Program-made: the position numbers and the translations under genes | The notes under the pieces: generated by a model | Seen by the model: the letters and a program-made list of their open reading frames with translations, nothing else | The model's database searches: none | What the model was told of the DNA's origin: nothing | Assembly: GCA_019314005.1 (NCBI GenBank) | Contig: JAFDAE010000041.1 | Coordinates: 1 to 22,118, forward strand | Length of the DNA stretch: 22,118 nt | DNA from: Deltaproteobacteria bacterium | GTDB taxonomy: Bacteria > Desulfobacterota > Desulfobacteria > C00003060 > C00003106 | Direction: 5' to 3' | Shown: one piece after another, positions 7,951 through 16,020 of the stretch | Position numbering within the stretch: position 1 is the stretch's first letter | Layout: every line of letters begins with the position of its first letter

Positions 7951-7978
7951 TTGACACCTGTGTTTCGATGGTTATTTT
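7951..7978 (+). promoter_or_regulatory. Predicted promoter of clpB
   Basis: TTGACA (7951-7956), 16 bases, TATTTT (7973-7978). The predicted leader is very short but still includes the GCAGGAGGA ribosome-binding site (7984-7992). The preceding C gives CTTGAC, close to a heat-shock sigma -35 (CTTGAA), but I see no good CCCCAT-type -10. No CIRCE element is present. Confidence 0.4.
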
Positions 7979-7999
7979 ATGTTGCAGGAGGATAATACC

Positions 8000-10585
8000 A
8001 TGCGTTTTGATAAATTAACCTTAAAGTCCCAAGAGTTAATCCAAGAGGCACAGTCTTTGGCATCACGGTTGGGACATCAGCAGATTGAGTTGGAGCATTT
8101 TCTTCGGGTGATGCTTGATCAGACTGAAGGGATTACAAGGTCTATACTTCGCAAGGTAGGCGCCTCTCCCGAGGCTATTACAAATGAGATCAAGGCCTCT
8201 TTAGAGAGAAAGCCCAAGGTGAGTGGTGCGGGAGAGACATATCTATCTGCAGAAGCCAGGAGTATGTTTGACAAGGCCTTTGCAGAGGCTGCCAACATGA
8301 AGGATGAATATGTCAGTGTTGAGCATGTCCTGATTGCCATTACAGAAGTGAAAGACTGCGACGCTGCGCGGATATTGGCCCGTCATGGTGTGACCCGGGA
8401 TGCAATTTTAAAGGTTCTGGTCGATATACGGGGGACGCAAAGGATTACCGACCCTAACCCGGAGGATAAATACCAGGCTTTGGACAGATATAGCTGCGAT
8501 CTTACAGAACTTGCCAGGGCCGGCAAGCTCGATCCCGTAATAGGAAGAGACGAAGAGATACGCCGGATCGCACAGGTACTTTCCCGCCGTACAAAAAACA
8601 ACCCTGTGTTGATAGGGAGACCAGGCGTTGGAAAGACCGCGATCGTGGAGGGGCTCGCCCAGAGAATTGCCAACGGCGACATTCCAGAGACCTTGAAAGA
8701 CAAGCGCATTCTTGCACTTGATATGGGGGCGTTGATAGCCGGCGCAAAATATCGCGGAGAATTTGAGGATCGGCTGAAGGCGGTGTTAAAAGAGGTTGAG
8801 AGCGCATCCGGCGAGATTATATTGTTTATTGATGAAATGCATACATTGGTGGGCACCGGCGCTGCTGAGGGCGCGATTGATGCCTCCAACATGTTAAAGC
8901 CCGGCTTGGCCCGGGGGACGCTACGGTGTGTAGGCGCTACTACTATACGTGAGTATCGGAAGTACATTGAGAAAGACGCCGCGTTTGAACGAAGATTTCA
9001 GCCGGTACTTGTAGAAGAACCGAGTGTTGAAGATACGATATCGATTCTAAGAGGGCTTAAAGAGCGATACGAAGTCCATCATGGAGTACGGATTAAAGAC
9101 TCAGCGATCGTGGCGGCTGCCGCTCTTTCCCACCGTTACTTGCCGGATCGGTTTTTGCCCGACAAGGCGATCGACCTTGTTGATGAGGCTGCCTCGAAAT
9201 TGAGGATCGAGATTGATAGTATGCCTGCTGAAATAGACGAGGTGGAACGGAAAATTATTCAGATGGGAATCGAACGTGAGGCGCTTAGAAAGGAGAGCGA
9301 CAGCGATTCCAAGAAGCGTCTTGCGAGACTGGAACAGGAACTGGCGGATCTGAAGGAGAAAAGCGCCGAAATGAAGGCCCACTGGCAAAATGAAAAGTCG
9401 ATTATTCAGGAGATTAGAACGGTCAAGGAGGAGATCGAGCAGACAAGTATACAAGAGCAGCAAGCAACAAGGGACGGTGATTTGGCAAGGGCCGCGGAAC
9501 TCCGATATGGCGTAGCCGGCGAGTTGCAAAAACGATTTGCTGCAACCCAGGAGCGTTTGAAGGATCTTCAATCAGATAGAAAGATGCTCAACGAAGAAGT
9601 GGGCCGTGATGATATTGCAGAAGTTATTGCCGGGTGGACGGGCATCCCTGTTTCCCGGATGCTGGAGGGGGAGCGAGAAAAATTGATCAGGATGGAAAGT
9701 CGTCTGCAAAAGCGTGTCATCGGACAGGCTGACGCGATTACAGCGGTCTCCAACGCGGTCCGGCGCGCCCGGTCCGGGTTGCAGGATCCAAATCGTCCGA
9801 TCGGGTCTTTTATCTTTATGGGACCCACGGGTGTGGGGAAGACCGAGCTGACAAAGGCCTTGGCCGAGTTTATTTTTGACGATGAACAGGCCATGGTTCG
9901 GCTCGATATGTCGGAATATATGGAAAAACACTCTGTTGCCCGATTGATTGGCGCTCCTCCCGGATATGTGGGTTATGAAGAGGGGGGTTATCTTACTGAA
10001 GCGATAAGAAGACATCCTTATTCCGTGGTCCTCTTTGACGAAATAGAAAAGGCGCACCCGGAGGTGTTCAATTCCCTGCTCCAGATATTAGATGACGGGA
10101 GGATGACGGACGGCCACGGGAGAACGGTCGATTTTAAGAATGCAATCATTATTATGACCTCTAATGTGGGGAGTCAATGGATCCAGGAACTTGGCGCCGA
10201 CCAACGGGAAGAGATGGAAAGACGTATTATGGAGGCATTGCATGCTCGTTTTAAACCGGAATTTTTGAATAGGATTGATGACATAATTGTCTTTCATAAT
10301 CTTGACGCCGAACAGATCAAATCGATTGTGGATATTCAGATCGATATACTCCGAAAGCGCCTTGAGAGTCAGCATATCTTTTTGAACCTTACGGATGCGG
10401 CAAAAGATTTTTTGGCTCAGGAGGGGTATGATCCGCTTTACGGCGCCCGTCCTTTAAAAAGAGCTATTCAGAAGCATCTTGAAAATGGTTTGTCGATAGA
10501 GATCTTAAAAGGACATTTTCCGGAAGGGAGTACGGTGTCGGCGGATGTGAAGGAGGGGAAGATTGTTTTTAAATGTGAGGCCTGA
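8000..10585 (+). CDS. clpB: ClpB disaggregase (Hsp100 AAA+ chaperone)
   Basis: 861 residues, the normal length. A cytoplasmic hexamer that, with DnaK/DnaJ/GrpE, pulls polypeptides out of aggregates. Domains: Clp N-terminal repeats (about 1-145); AAA-1 with Walker A G-R-P-G-V-G-K-T near 205 and Walker B F-I-D-E near 275; a charged coiled-coil M domain (about 400-530) that separates ClpB from ClpA/ClpC; AAA-2 with G-P-T-G-V-G-K-T near 607 and L-F-D-E-I-E-K-A near 678; and an F-L-N-R-I-D sensor segment near 755. The ATG at 8000 is chosen because GCAGGAGGA lies 7 bases before it and M-R-F-D-K-L-T fits the family; an in-frame ATG at 7979 is upstream of that site. The deaminase gene starts 4 bases after the stop, so the two are likely cotranscribed. 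Confidence 0.97.
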   Translation: MRFDKLTLKSQELIQEAQSLASRLGHQQIELEHFLRVMLDQTEGITRSILRKVGASPEAITNEIKASLERKPKVSGAGETYLSAEARSMFDKAFAEAANMKDEYVSVEHVLIAITEVKDCDAARILARHGVTRDAILKVLVDIRGTQRITDPNPEDKYQALDRYSCDLTELARAGKLDPVIGRDEEIRRIAQVLSRRTKNNPVLIGRPGVGKTAIVEGLAQRIANGDIPETLKDKRILALDMGALIAGAKYRGEFEDRLKAVLKEVESASGEIILFIDEMHTLVGTGAAEGAIDASNMLKPGLARGTLRCVGATTIREYRKYIEKDAAFERRFQPVLVEEPSVEDTISILRGLKERYEVHHGVRIKDSAIVAAAALSHRYLPDRFLPDKAIDLVDEAASKLRIEIDSMPAEIDEVERKIIQMGIEREALRKESDSDSKKRLARLEQELADLKEKSAEMKAHWQNEKSIIQEIRTVKEEIEQTSIQEQQATRDGDLARAAELRYGVAGELQKRFAATQERLKDLQSDRKMLNEEVGRDDIAEVIAGWTGIPVSRMLEGEREKLIRMESRLQKRVIGQADAITAVSNAVRRARSGLQDPNRPIGSFIFMGPTGVGKTELTKALAEFIFDDEQAMVRLDMSEYMEKHSVARLIGAPPGYVGYEEGGYLTEAIRRHPYSVVLFDEIEKAHPEVFNSLLQILDDGRMTDGHGRTVDFKNAIIIMTSNVGSQWIQELGADQREEMERRIMEALHARFKPEFLNRIDDIIVFHNLDAEQIKSIVDIQIDILRKRLESQHIFLNLTDAAKDFLAQEGYDPLYGARPLKRAIQKHLENGLSIEILKGHFPEGSTVSADVKEGKIVFKCEA

Positions 10586-10589
10586 AGCA

Positions 10590-11909
10590 ATGGAGCACGT
10601 TGATATTATCATCCGCAACGGCACCGTTGTGACCATGGATGGGGAAAGGTCTGTATTCTGTCCTGGGGCGGTAGCGGTTCGCGGTGATCTCATCGTGGAG
10701 GTCGGGGAGGAACAGAGCGTATGTAGCGTTTTCAGAGGAGAAAAAGAGATAGATGCCCGGGGCGGGATTGTTATGCCGGGCCTGATCAATACGCATACTC
10801 ACGCCGCTATGACCTGTTTCAGGGGGTTGGCCGATGACCTCCCTCTAATGACCTGGTTGAATGATCATATCTTCCCTGCTGAAAACAAACTTTCGCCTGA
10901 GATAGTCTATCAGGGGACTCTTTTGGCCTGTGCCGAGATGATTCTTTCCGGCACAACAACATTTTGCGATATGTATCTGTTTGAAGACTCTGTGGCCGAG
11001 GCAGCCAAATATGCCGGCATGCGTGCGTTGGTGGGCGAAGTCCTGTACGATTTTCCGTCACCCAACTATGGTCCTATTGAGAAAGGGTTTGAATACACGG
11101 AGATGCTTCTTGATAAGTGGAAAGATGACCCGCTTGTTTCCATAGCAGTGGAACCCCATTCCCCCTATCTTTGTTCTCCCGATGTTTTGCAAAGGACAAA
11201 GGAACTGTCTGACCGATATAGTGCCCCGCTGGTGATTCACCTTGCAGAGACAGAGCACGAAGTACGTCAGATGCGAGAAAAATACGGCTTCACACCCGTG
11301 GGCCATCTGGCCAACCTGGATATTCTATGTCCGCGCATGATAGCCGATCACTGTGTAGCTCTTACGGATGAAGACATAACCCTTATGAAAAGGTTTGATG
11401 TAAAGGTCGCTCACAATCCTGAAAGCAACATGAAGTTAGCCTCTGGAATTGCTCCGCTTCCTGAACTCATCAAGAGCGGGATCACGGTAGGACTCGGGAC
11501 CGATGGGTGTGCGAGCAACAACAATCTCGACCTTTTTCAGGAGATGGATTCCGCAGCTAAGCTCCACAAGGTCAGCACTCTTGATCCCACTGTCATGGAT
11601 GCCCGGACCGTGGTTGAAATGGCAACCATTAATGGCGCCAAGGTGTTGGGAATGGATAGACTTGTCGGTTCTCTGGAGACCCGTAAAAAGGCCGATATTA
11701 TAGTGATTGATATTAGGAAGCCACACCTTACTCCCATGTATAATGTCTATTCACATTTAGTATATGCAGTTACAGGGAATGATGTAACTACTGTTATTAT
11801 AGACGGACGGGTCGTCATGGAGGACTGCATACTGAAAACACTCGATTTAGAAGCGACGATGAATACAGTCAACCGTATTGCAGACGAAAAACTGAGGTGT
11901 TTTTCTTGA
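10590..11909 (+). CDS. mtaD: 5-methylthioadenosine/S-adenosylhomocysteine deaminase (amidohydrolase)
   Basis: 439 residues of the metal-dependent amidohydrolase superfamily. Deaminates MTA and SAH to the inosine forms, one way to recycle SAM by-products in the cytoplasm. Visible: metal ligands H-T-H at 69-71 after P-G-L-I-N-T, the substrate-loop F-R-G-L-A-D-D-L-P-L-M-T-W-L, a later ligand His in I-H-L-A-E-T-E, another in I-A-D-H-C-V-A-L, and the catalytic Asp in G-T-D-G-C-A-S-N-N-N-L-D-L. These fit MtaD/SAH deaminase better than guanine or chlorohydrolase members, although substrate range cannot be read from sequence alone. The start at 10590 follows GTGAGG within the end of clpB; an in-frame ATG at 10563 would overlap clpB and lacks a site. 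Coupling with clpB is by position only; no functional link is known. Confidence 0.88.
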   Translation: MEHVDIIIRNGTVVTMDGERSVFCPGAVAVRGDLIVEVGEEQSVCSVFRGEKEIDARGGIVMPGLINTHTHAAMTCFRGLADDLPLMTWLNDHIFPAENKLSPEIVYQGTLLACAEMILSGTTTFCDMYLFEDSVAEAAKYAGMRALVGEVLYDFPSPNYGPIEKGFEYTEMLLDKWKDDPLVSIAVEPHSPYLCSPDVLQRTKELSDRYSAPLVIHLAETEHEVRQMREKYGFTPVGHLANLDILCPRMIADHCVALTDEDITLMKRFDVKVAHNPESNMKLASGIAPLPELIKSGITVGLGTDGCASNNNLDLFQEMDSAAKLHKVSTLDPTVMDARTVVEMATINGAKVLGMDRLVGSLETRKKADIIVIDIRKPHLTPMYNVYSHLVYAVTGNDVTTVIIDGRVVMEDCILKTLDLEATMNTVNRIADEKLRCFS

Positions 11910-12024
11910 CATTCCGTATTATTTTCGATTTACTGATGGTTAATTACTCTTGTCCAAAACAATGATCGAGGTTGCTGAAACAGTCTGTAAGTATTGAACA
12001 ATATGGTATTTCTGGCATAGTGGG

Positions 12025-12095
12025 ATTGGAGTAATGGAGTAGTGGAGTAATGAGGAAAAAGAATATCCAGCACTCCAGCACTCCAATACTCCAAT
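12025..12095. repeat. GGAGTA-word inverted repeat (about 25-bp arms)
   Basis: The left arm at 12025-12049 (ATTGGAGTA-ATGGAGTA-GTGGAGTA) and the right arm at 12071-12095 (CACTCC-AGCACTCC-AATACTCC-AAT) are complementary with only a few mismatches, around a 21-base loop. Each arm is itself a tandem of three words. The hairpin ends about 10 bases before the PilZ Shine-Dalgarno. The rest of the spacer (11910-12024) shows nothing I recognise. Confidence 0.75.
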
Positions 12096-12120
12096 GAATT
12101 CAAACCCATGGAGGTGAAAC

Positions 12121-12486
12121 ATGGCACCCGATGAACAGCGAAGGAGGCTTCGAGTTCCTTTTCAGGTTGATGTTGAGCTTCATGTGGAGGGGCATGATGC
12201 TATCAACGTTACCTCCAAGGATATCAGTATGAAAGGGGTTTTTATAAAAACAGGAGAAAAGAATCTCCAGGGCAAACTTTGTCGTGTGAGAATCAGTCTT
12301 TCCGGGGCGTCTGGAATTCCACCTCTCGATATTAAGGGGAAGATTGCTCGTATAGATTCCAATGGGGTGGGAGTCGACTTCTTGGAAATGGATCCAGAAA
12401 CCTTTACGCATTTAAGAAATATTGTGGCTTACAACTTTGGTGATGCCGATCAGGTAGACGAGGAGATCAGTCGCTCAGCCTTTTAA
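12121..12486 (+). CDS. PilZ-domain protein (probable c-di-GMP receptor)
   Basis: 121 residues, essentially one PilZ domain. The two c-di-GMP-binding elements are present: R-R-R-L-R at 7-11 (RxxxR) and D-I-S-M-K-G at 34-39 ([D/N]xSxxG), followed by the G-V-F-I strand and a late G-V-G-V-D-F strand near 80-86. It therefore likely binds cyclic di-GMP and acts on a partner in motility, adhesion or polysaccharide output; the partner is not evident. No signal peptide or membrane segment is present. GGAGGTGA 5-6 bases before the ATG is near-perfect, unlike the weak sites of several neighbours. It is flanked by a repeat hairpin and by the tRNA promoter, so it seems to be transcribed alone. Confidence 0.85.
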   Translation: MAPDEQRRRLRVPFQVDVELHVEGHDAINVTSKDISMKGVFIKTGEKNLQGKLCRVRISLSGASGIPPLDIKGKIARIDSNGVGVDFLEMDPETFTHLRNIVAYNFGDADQVDEEISRSAF

Positions 12487-12506
12487 CTCCGTAGCCTTAA
12501 AAATAC

Positions 12507-12535
12507 TTGACACTGAATTGATTATAGTTTAATAG
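12507..12535 (+). promoter_or_regulatory. Promoter of the initiator tRNA gene
   Basis: TTGACA (12507-12512), 17 bases, TAATAG (12530-12535), with the tRNA starting 22 bases further on. Perfect -35 and spacing. Confidence 0.6.
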
Positions 12536-12557
12536 TTCTTATTTCTGATCAAGGTGA

Positions 12558-12634
<77 letters not shown>

Positions 12635-12639
12635 GATAG

Positions 12640-12664
12640 AGGCCCTTATTCAAGGGTCTTTTTT
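12640..12664 (+). terminator. Rho-independent terminator after the tRNA
   Basis: AGGCCCTT-ATTC-AAGGGTCT forms an 8-pair stem (one G-T pair) with a four-base loop, followed by a run of T. It starts 6 bases after the tRNA CCA. Confidence 0.85.
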
Positions 12665-12677
12665 CCTAATTTATTTC

Positions 12678-12706
12678 TTGACAAAACAAGAGGAATTAAT
12701 TAATAA
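12678..12706 (+). promoter_or_regulatory. Promoter of rplM-rpsI
   Basis: TTGACA (12678-12683), 17 bases, TAATAA (12701-12706), directly after the tRNA terminator and about 50 bases before rplM. Confidence 0.6.
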
Positions 12707-12757
12707 CAACAAGTTAATCTAATCGTCAAAATTTTTTAATTAATTGGAGTAAAGATT

Positions 12758-13186
12758 GTGAAGACAGTGGTTGCCAAAGAAGATAGTGTAGAAAGAAAGT
12801 GGTATGTGGTAGATGCGGCAGGTCAAGTATTGGGACGACTTGCCTCGAATATCGCTTTCAGGCTTCGAGGAAAACATAAACCTATCTATACGGCTCATGT
12901 TGACACCGGCGATTTTATCGTAGTGGTTAATGCAGACAAAATTGTGTTGACCGGCAAAAAATGGGACGATAAGCTATATTATCGCCATTCTGGATACGTG
13001 GGTGGGATTACCTCAATTACAGCAAAGGATTTGTTGAAGAAACGTCCTGAAGATTTAATACGTTTCGCGGTAAAAGGGATGCTCCCCAAAAACAGCTTGG
13101 GGAGGAAGATTATAAAAAAGCTGAAGATTTATGCTGGAAGCGATCACCCGCATACTGCGCAAAGCCCGGAATCGTTAGAAATTTAG
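12758..13186 (+). CDS. rplM: 50S ribosomal protein L13
   Basis: 142 residues, the usual length. An early-assembling large-subunit protein that contacts 23S rRNA. Typical blocks are W-Y-V-V-D-A near 15-20, L-G-R-L-A-S near 25-30, the basic L-R-G-K-H-K-P segment, Y-R-H-S-G-Y near 75-80 and G-M-L-P-K-N-S-L-G near 107-115. Translation starts at a GTG (12758) with TTGGAG about 9 bases upstream; the N-terminus M-K-T fits the family. It is followed 23 bases later by rpsI, the conserved bacterial pair, sharing the promoter at 12678 and the terminator at 13632. Confidence 0.97.
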   Translation: MKTVVAKEDSVERKWYVVDAAGQVLGRLASNIAFRLRGKHKPIYTAHVDTGDFIVVVNADKIVLTGKKWDDKLYYRHSGYVGGITSITAKDLLKKRPEDLIRFAVKGMLPKNSLGRKIIKKLKIYAGSDHPHTAQSPESLEI

Positions 13187-13209
13187 AGTGGAGTATATCG
13201 GAGCATATT

Positions 13210-13605
13210 ATGGTATCAAAAGAAATTTATTATGCAACAGGAAGACGAAAGACCTCGGTCGCCCGAACACGTTTAATGCCGGGGAGCGGGGATATTACTA
13301 TCAACAATCGGCCTATTGATGAGTATTTTACATTAGAAAGCGCTAAGATGCTTGTCAGGCAGCCTTTTGATTTGACAGGAACTCGGGACCGATTTGATGT
13401 GTCGATCAATGTTGCAGGCGGAGGGGTTTCGGGACAGGCAGGCGCGATTAGACATGGTATTGCCAGGGCCTTGTTGCTTGTTGATTCCGAATTAAGAGGC
13501 CCTCTTAAGAAAGCCGGTTTTATAAAACGCGATCCCCGGGTTAAGGAACGGAAAAAGCCTGGGCAAAAAGGGGCGCGCGCTAATTTCCAATTCTCAAAAC
13601 GTTAA
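13210..13605 (+). CDS. rpsI: 30S ribosomal protein S9
   Basis: 131 residues, normal length. A small-subunit head protein whose basic C-terminal tail reaches the P-site t[15 protein letters not shown] at 8-19 is the family signature, [14 protein letters not shown] follows in the middle, and the tail ends in the conserved F-S-K-R. Cotranscribed with rplM. CGGAG lies 8-9 bases before the ATG. A strong terminator follows the stop. Confidence 0.97.
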   Translation: MVSKEIYYATGRRKTSVARTRLMPGSGDITINNRPIDEYFTLESAKMLVRQPFDLTGTRDRFDVSINVAGGGVSGQAGAIRHGIARALLLVDSELRGPLKKAGFIKRDPRVKERKKPGQKGARANFQFSKR

Positions 13606-13631
13606 TATCAACACGTACTTGATATTTTTAT

Positions 13632-13672
13632 AAAAAAAGAGGAAGGTGGCCTAAGGCTCCTTCCTTTTTTTG
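13632..13672 (+). terminator. Strong rho-independent terminator of rplM-rpsI
   Basis: GGAAGG ... CCTTCC, with GGCC/GGCT in the loop region, is flanked by seven A on the left and seven T on the right, so it could also act on the other strand. Between here and the repeat block at 13759 I see nothing recognisable. Confidence 0.85.
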
Positions 13673-13758
13673 TTTCTAAGTAGTGAGCGTAGGATAGGAC
13701 AACTTGTTACTTAAATGAGTGACAGGGGAGTCAATGCCGTTGAATTAAGGGAAAACAT

Positions 13759-13875
13759 GCTTGTTATTGAATATCGAATATTGAACAAGGAATGTCGAAT
13801 TATGAAGTTTAATAAGGTGTTCCATTACTTCGATATTCATTATTCCTTGTTCGAGATTCTGCGGTTCAAAACTCA
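13759..13875. repeat. GAATATCGAA-type words with an inverted pair, before argC
   Basis: The 311-base gap between rpsI and argC holds the terminator and then this block. The words GAATATCGAATATTGAA are followed by AACAAGGAAT (13784-13793), which reappears inverted as ATTCCTTGTT (13842-13851). The flanking TCGAA and ATGAAG words also pair loosely with CTTCGATATTCAT, forming a long imperfect hairpin. Confidence 0.65.
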
Positions 13876-13916
13876 ATGTGCTTAAGTCAACAGTATTGAC
13901 ATAGGGGGTATGAGCA

Positions 13917-14924
13917 ATGATCAAGGTTGCTGTAATCGGTGCAACAGGATATGCCGGGGCCGAACTGGTACGGATCTTAGCAGGGCACCCAGAGGCCTCA
14001 TTAGTTCTCATTACATCGCGCCGGTATGCCGGTAAACCGTTTGCCGAGATTTATCCTGCTATGGCCGGGGTAGTTGACTTGAAATGTATCCCGTTTGATG
14101 CTGATACTGTTTCAGAGACCGCTGATTTTGTCTTTACAGCGCTGCCGCATAAAGTTGCTATGGGGGTAGTCCCCGGGTTATTGGAGAGAGGAGCTAAGGT
14201 AATAGATCTTAGCGCTGATTTTCGATTTAAGGACTCCGCTATTTATGAACAGTGGTACCAACCTCATGAATTTCCATCTCTTTTGGAGACGGCTACATAT
14301 GGGTTGCCGGAGATCAACTTTGAGTTAATACAAAAGAGTTCCTTAATCGGTAATCCCGGTTGTTATCCGACAAGTACTATTTTGCCGCTTGCGCCATTTA
14401 TGAAGGAGAATCTTATTGAACTTAATTCTATTATTGTTGATTCCAAATCAGGGGTGAGTGGCGCTGGTCGTTCCCTTTCTTTGGCAGCGCATTTTTGTGA
14501 GGTTCATGAAGGATTTCGTGCTTATAAGGTAGCAGCTCATCGACATGCCCCGGAAATGGAAGAAGTCCTAAGCCAGCTCGCAGGCCGTAATGTGACGATT
14601 ACCTTTACTCCTCATCTTGTTCCAATGAGCCGGGGCATGCTGACAACTATTTATGCTGATCTGTCTGATGATCTTTCTCATGATGTTGTGCATGACCTGT
14701 TGGTGGCATATTATAAGGACAAACCATTTGTTCGAATCTTAGAGTCGGGGCGAGTTCCGGATACCCTTCATGTACGGGGCACCAATTACTGTGATATTGG
14801 ATTTCAAATAGACAAACGGGCTAATCGTTTAATTTTAATTTCTGTGATTGATAATCTTGTCAAAGGGGCTTCAGGTCAAGCAGTGCAGAATATGAATATA
14901 ATGGCGGGACTTCCGGAAACCTAA
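13917..14924 (+). CDS. argC: N-acetyl-gamma-glutamyl-phosphate reductase
   Basis: 335 residues. Third step of arginine synthesis: NADPH-dependent reduction of N-acetylglutamyl phosphate to the semialdehyde, in the cytoplasm. The N-terminus carries the dinucleotide-binding G-A-T-G-Y-A-G (8-14). The catalytic cysteine is C149 in G-N-P-G-C-Y-P-T, and the base histidine lies in A-A-H-R-H-A-P-E-M near 207-214. The S-K-S-G-V-S-G-A-G-R loop (176-185) is also characteristic. The start has AGGGGG about 9 bases before; an ATG at 13910 is out of frame. The stop codon is the first letters of a repeat word. Other arg genes are not in the window. Confidence 0.96.
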   Translation: MIKVAVIGATGYAGAELVRILAGHPEASLVLITSRRYAGKPFAEIYPAMAGVVDLKCIPFDADTVSETADFVFTALPHKVAMGVVPGLLERGAKVIDLSADFRFKDSAIYEQWYQPHEFPSLLETATYGLPEINFELIQKSSLIGNPGCYPTSTILPLAPFMKENLIELNSIIVDSKSGVSGAGRSLSLAAHFCEVHEGFRAYKVAAHRHAPEMEEVLSQLAGRNVTITFTPHLVPMSRGMLTTIYADLSDDLSHDVVHDLLVAYYKDKPFVRILESGRVPDTLHVRGTNYCDIGFQIDKRANRLILISVIDNLVKGASGQAVQNMNIMAGLPET

Positions 14925-14946
14925 CTCGCAACTCGTAACCCGTAAC
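14922..14946 (+). repeat. AACTCGCAAC-type tandem words after argC
   Basis: TAACTCGC-AACTCGT-AACCCGT-AAC, the same word type as the hairpin at 1728-1790, and it includes the argC stop. There is no inverted partner nearby. The spacer to truA also holds the ATCTGCGGTCATCCGCG stretch and no Shine-Dalgarno. Confidence 0.6.
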
Positions 14947-15010
14947 TTTATTATTATATTTAATATCCTGATAATCTGCGGTCATCCGCGTCCAATATTG
15001 TCAACTTATC

Positions 15011-15751
15011 ATGCAAAAGAACTTCAAGCTGATCATTGAATATGACGGCACGGATTATCATGGCTGGCAGCGACAAAAAAAGGTTGCTACTATACAAGAA
15101 ACTATCGAGTCAGCTATTAAGATAATGACTGACCAACCTGTAACACTCATTGGGTCAGGCCGGACCGATGCAGGTGTTCATTCCCTTGGGCAGGTTGCCA
15201 ATTTCAAATTAGCCACCAAGCTTACCCCCCTGGTATTCAAAAAGGGATTGAATAGCCTTCTCCCCCCTGATATTGTTATAAAAGATGTTGAACAGGCGCC
15301 GGATTCGTTTCATGCCAGATACGATTGCAAGGGTAAATGTTATCAATATCATATCCTGAATCGCGAAATTTTGTCCGCAATTCATCGGAGATTTGAATGG
15401 CACATACGTCGGCCTCTCAGTATTGAAGCGATGAAAGATTCGCTTCTTTGTCTTAAAGGGGAACACGATTTTTCCGCTTTTGAGGCCGCGGGAAGCGATT
15501 GTAAAAATGCTGTGCGAATTGTATCAGATATAGGGCTTGACGCGCATAAAGATGGGAAGCTAATTTTTAGCATTTTTGCAAATGGTTTTTTGAGACATAT
15601 GGTTAGAAACATTGTTGGAACGCTGGTTGATGTGGGAATCGGCCGGATTACTCCAAAAGGATTTAATGAAATTTTTTTGTCAGAAAATCGTGCTAATGCC
15701 GGTGCCACCGCACCTCCTCAGGGGCTTTTTTTGATGAAGGTTTGGTATTAG
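15011..15751 (+). CDS. truA: tRNA pseudouridine(38-40) synthase
   Basis: 246 residues, usual length. Converts uridines 38-40 of the anticodon arm of many tRNAs to pseudouridine. Catalytic Asp53 lies in G-S-G-R-T-D-A-G-V-H (48-57); Y-D-G-T-D-Y-H-G-W-Q-R-Q (11-22) and the later G-F-L-R-H-M-V-R-N-I-V-G-T-L are typical. The start fits the family, but no ribosome-binding site is visible before it; the upstream spacer consists of repeat words. It is downstream of argC and upstream of lptD on the same strand. Confidence 0.95.
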   Translation: MQKNFKLIIEYDGTDYHGWQRQKKVATIQETIESAIKIMTDQPVTLIGSGRTDAGVHSLGQVANFKLATKLTPLVFKKGLNSLLPPDIVIKDVEQAPDSFHARYDCKGKCYQYHILNREILSAIHRRFEWHIRRPLSIEAMKDSLLCLKGEHDFSAFEAAGSDCKNAVRIVSDIGLDAHKDGKLIFSIFANGFLRHMVRNIVGTLVDVGIGRITPKGFNEIFLSENRANAGATAPPQGLFLMKVWY

Positions 15752-15805
15752 ATATCCTACGGATGATAGTTCCACGTGTGTGGCGGAAAACACTGAAACA
15801 TTAAT

Positions 15806-16020
15806 AAATTCGAAATTCGAATATCGAAATGCGGCACAAAGTGAAGCGTCAGCGCTCAACAAATCTAAAATTAGAATACCAAATGTTCAAAACTTCTTTC
15901 GTTCTCACGCACCGGTCCTACATAACCAATTCTATATCTCGGTTTAGTCGTACTGTTTTGGATTTTATTTTTTGGTCATTTGAATTTGTTTCGGATTTCG
16001 GATTTCGGATTTCGAATTTT
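15806..16020. repeat. TTCGAAAT / GGATTTC repeat words at the 5' end of the lptD frame
   Basis: The left block AAATTCGAAATTCGAATATCG (15806-15826 and onward to 15830) is complementary in type to the right block 15982-16020 (TTTCGGATTTCGGATTTCGGA, then TTTCGAATTTT). The first possible lptD ATG (15829) is formed inside the left block, and the right block is translated as F-V-S-D-F-G-F-R-I-S-N-F. Confidence 0.7.

Noticed and set aside
7979..7999. Upstream in-frame ATG as the clpB start
   Set aside because: It lies before the GCAGGAGGA site that fits the ATG at 8000, and the extra residues are not family-like.
7768..7999. CIRCE (HrcA) or sigma-32 control of clpB
   Set aside because: No TTAGCACTC-N9-GAGTGCTAA, and no convincing CCCCAT-type -10 after CTTGAC.
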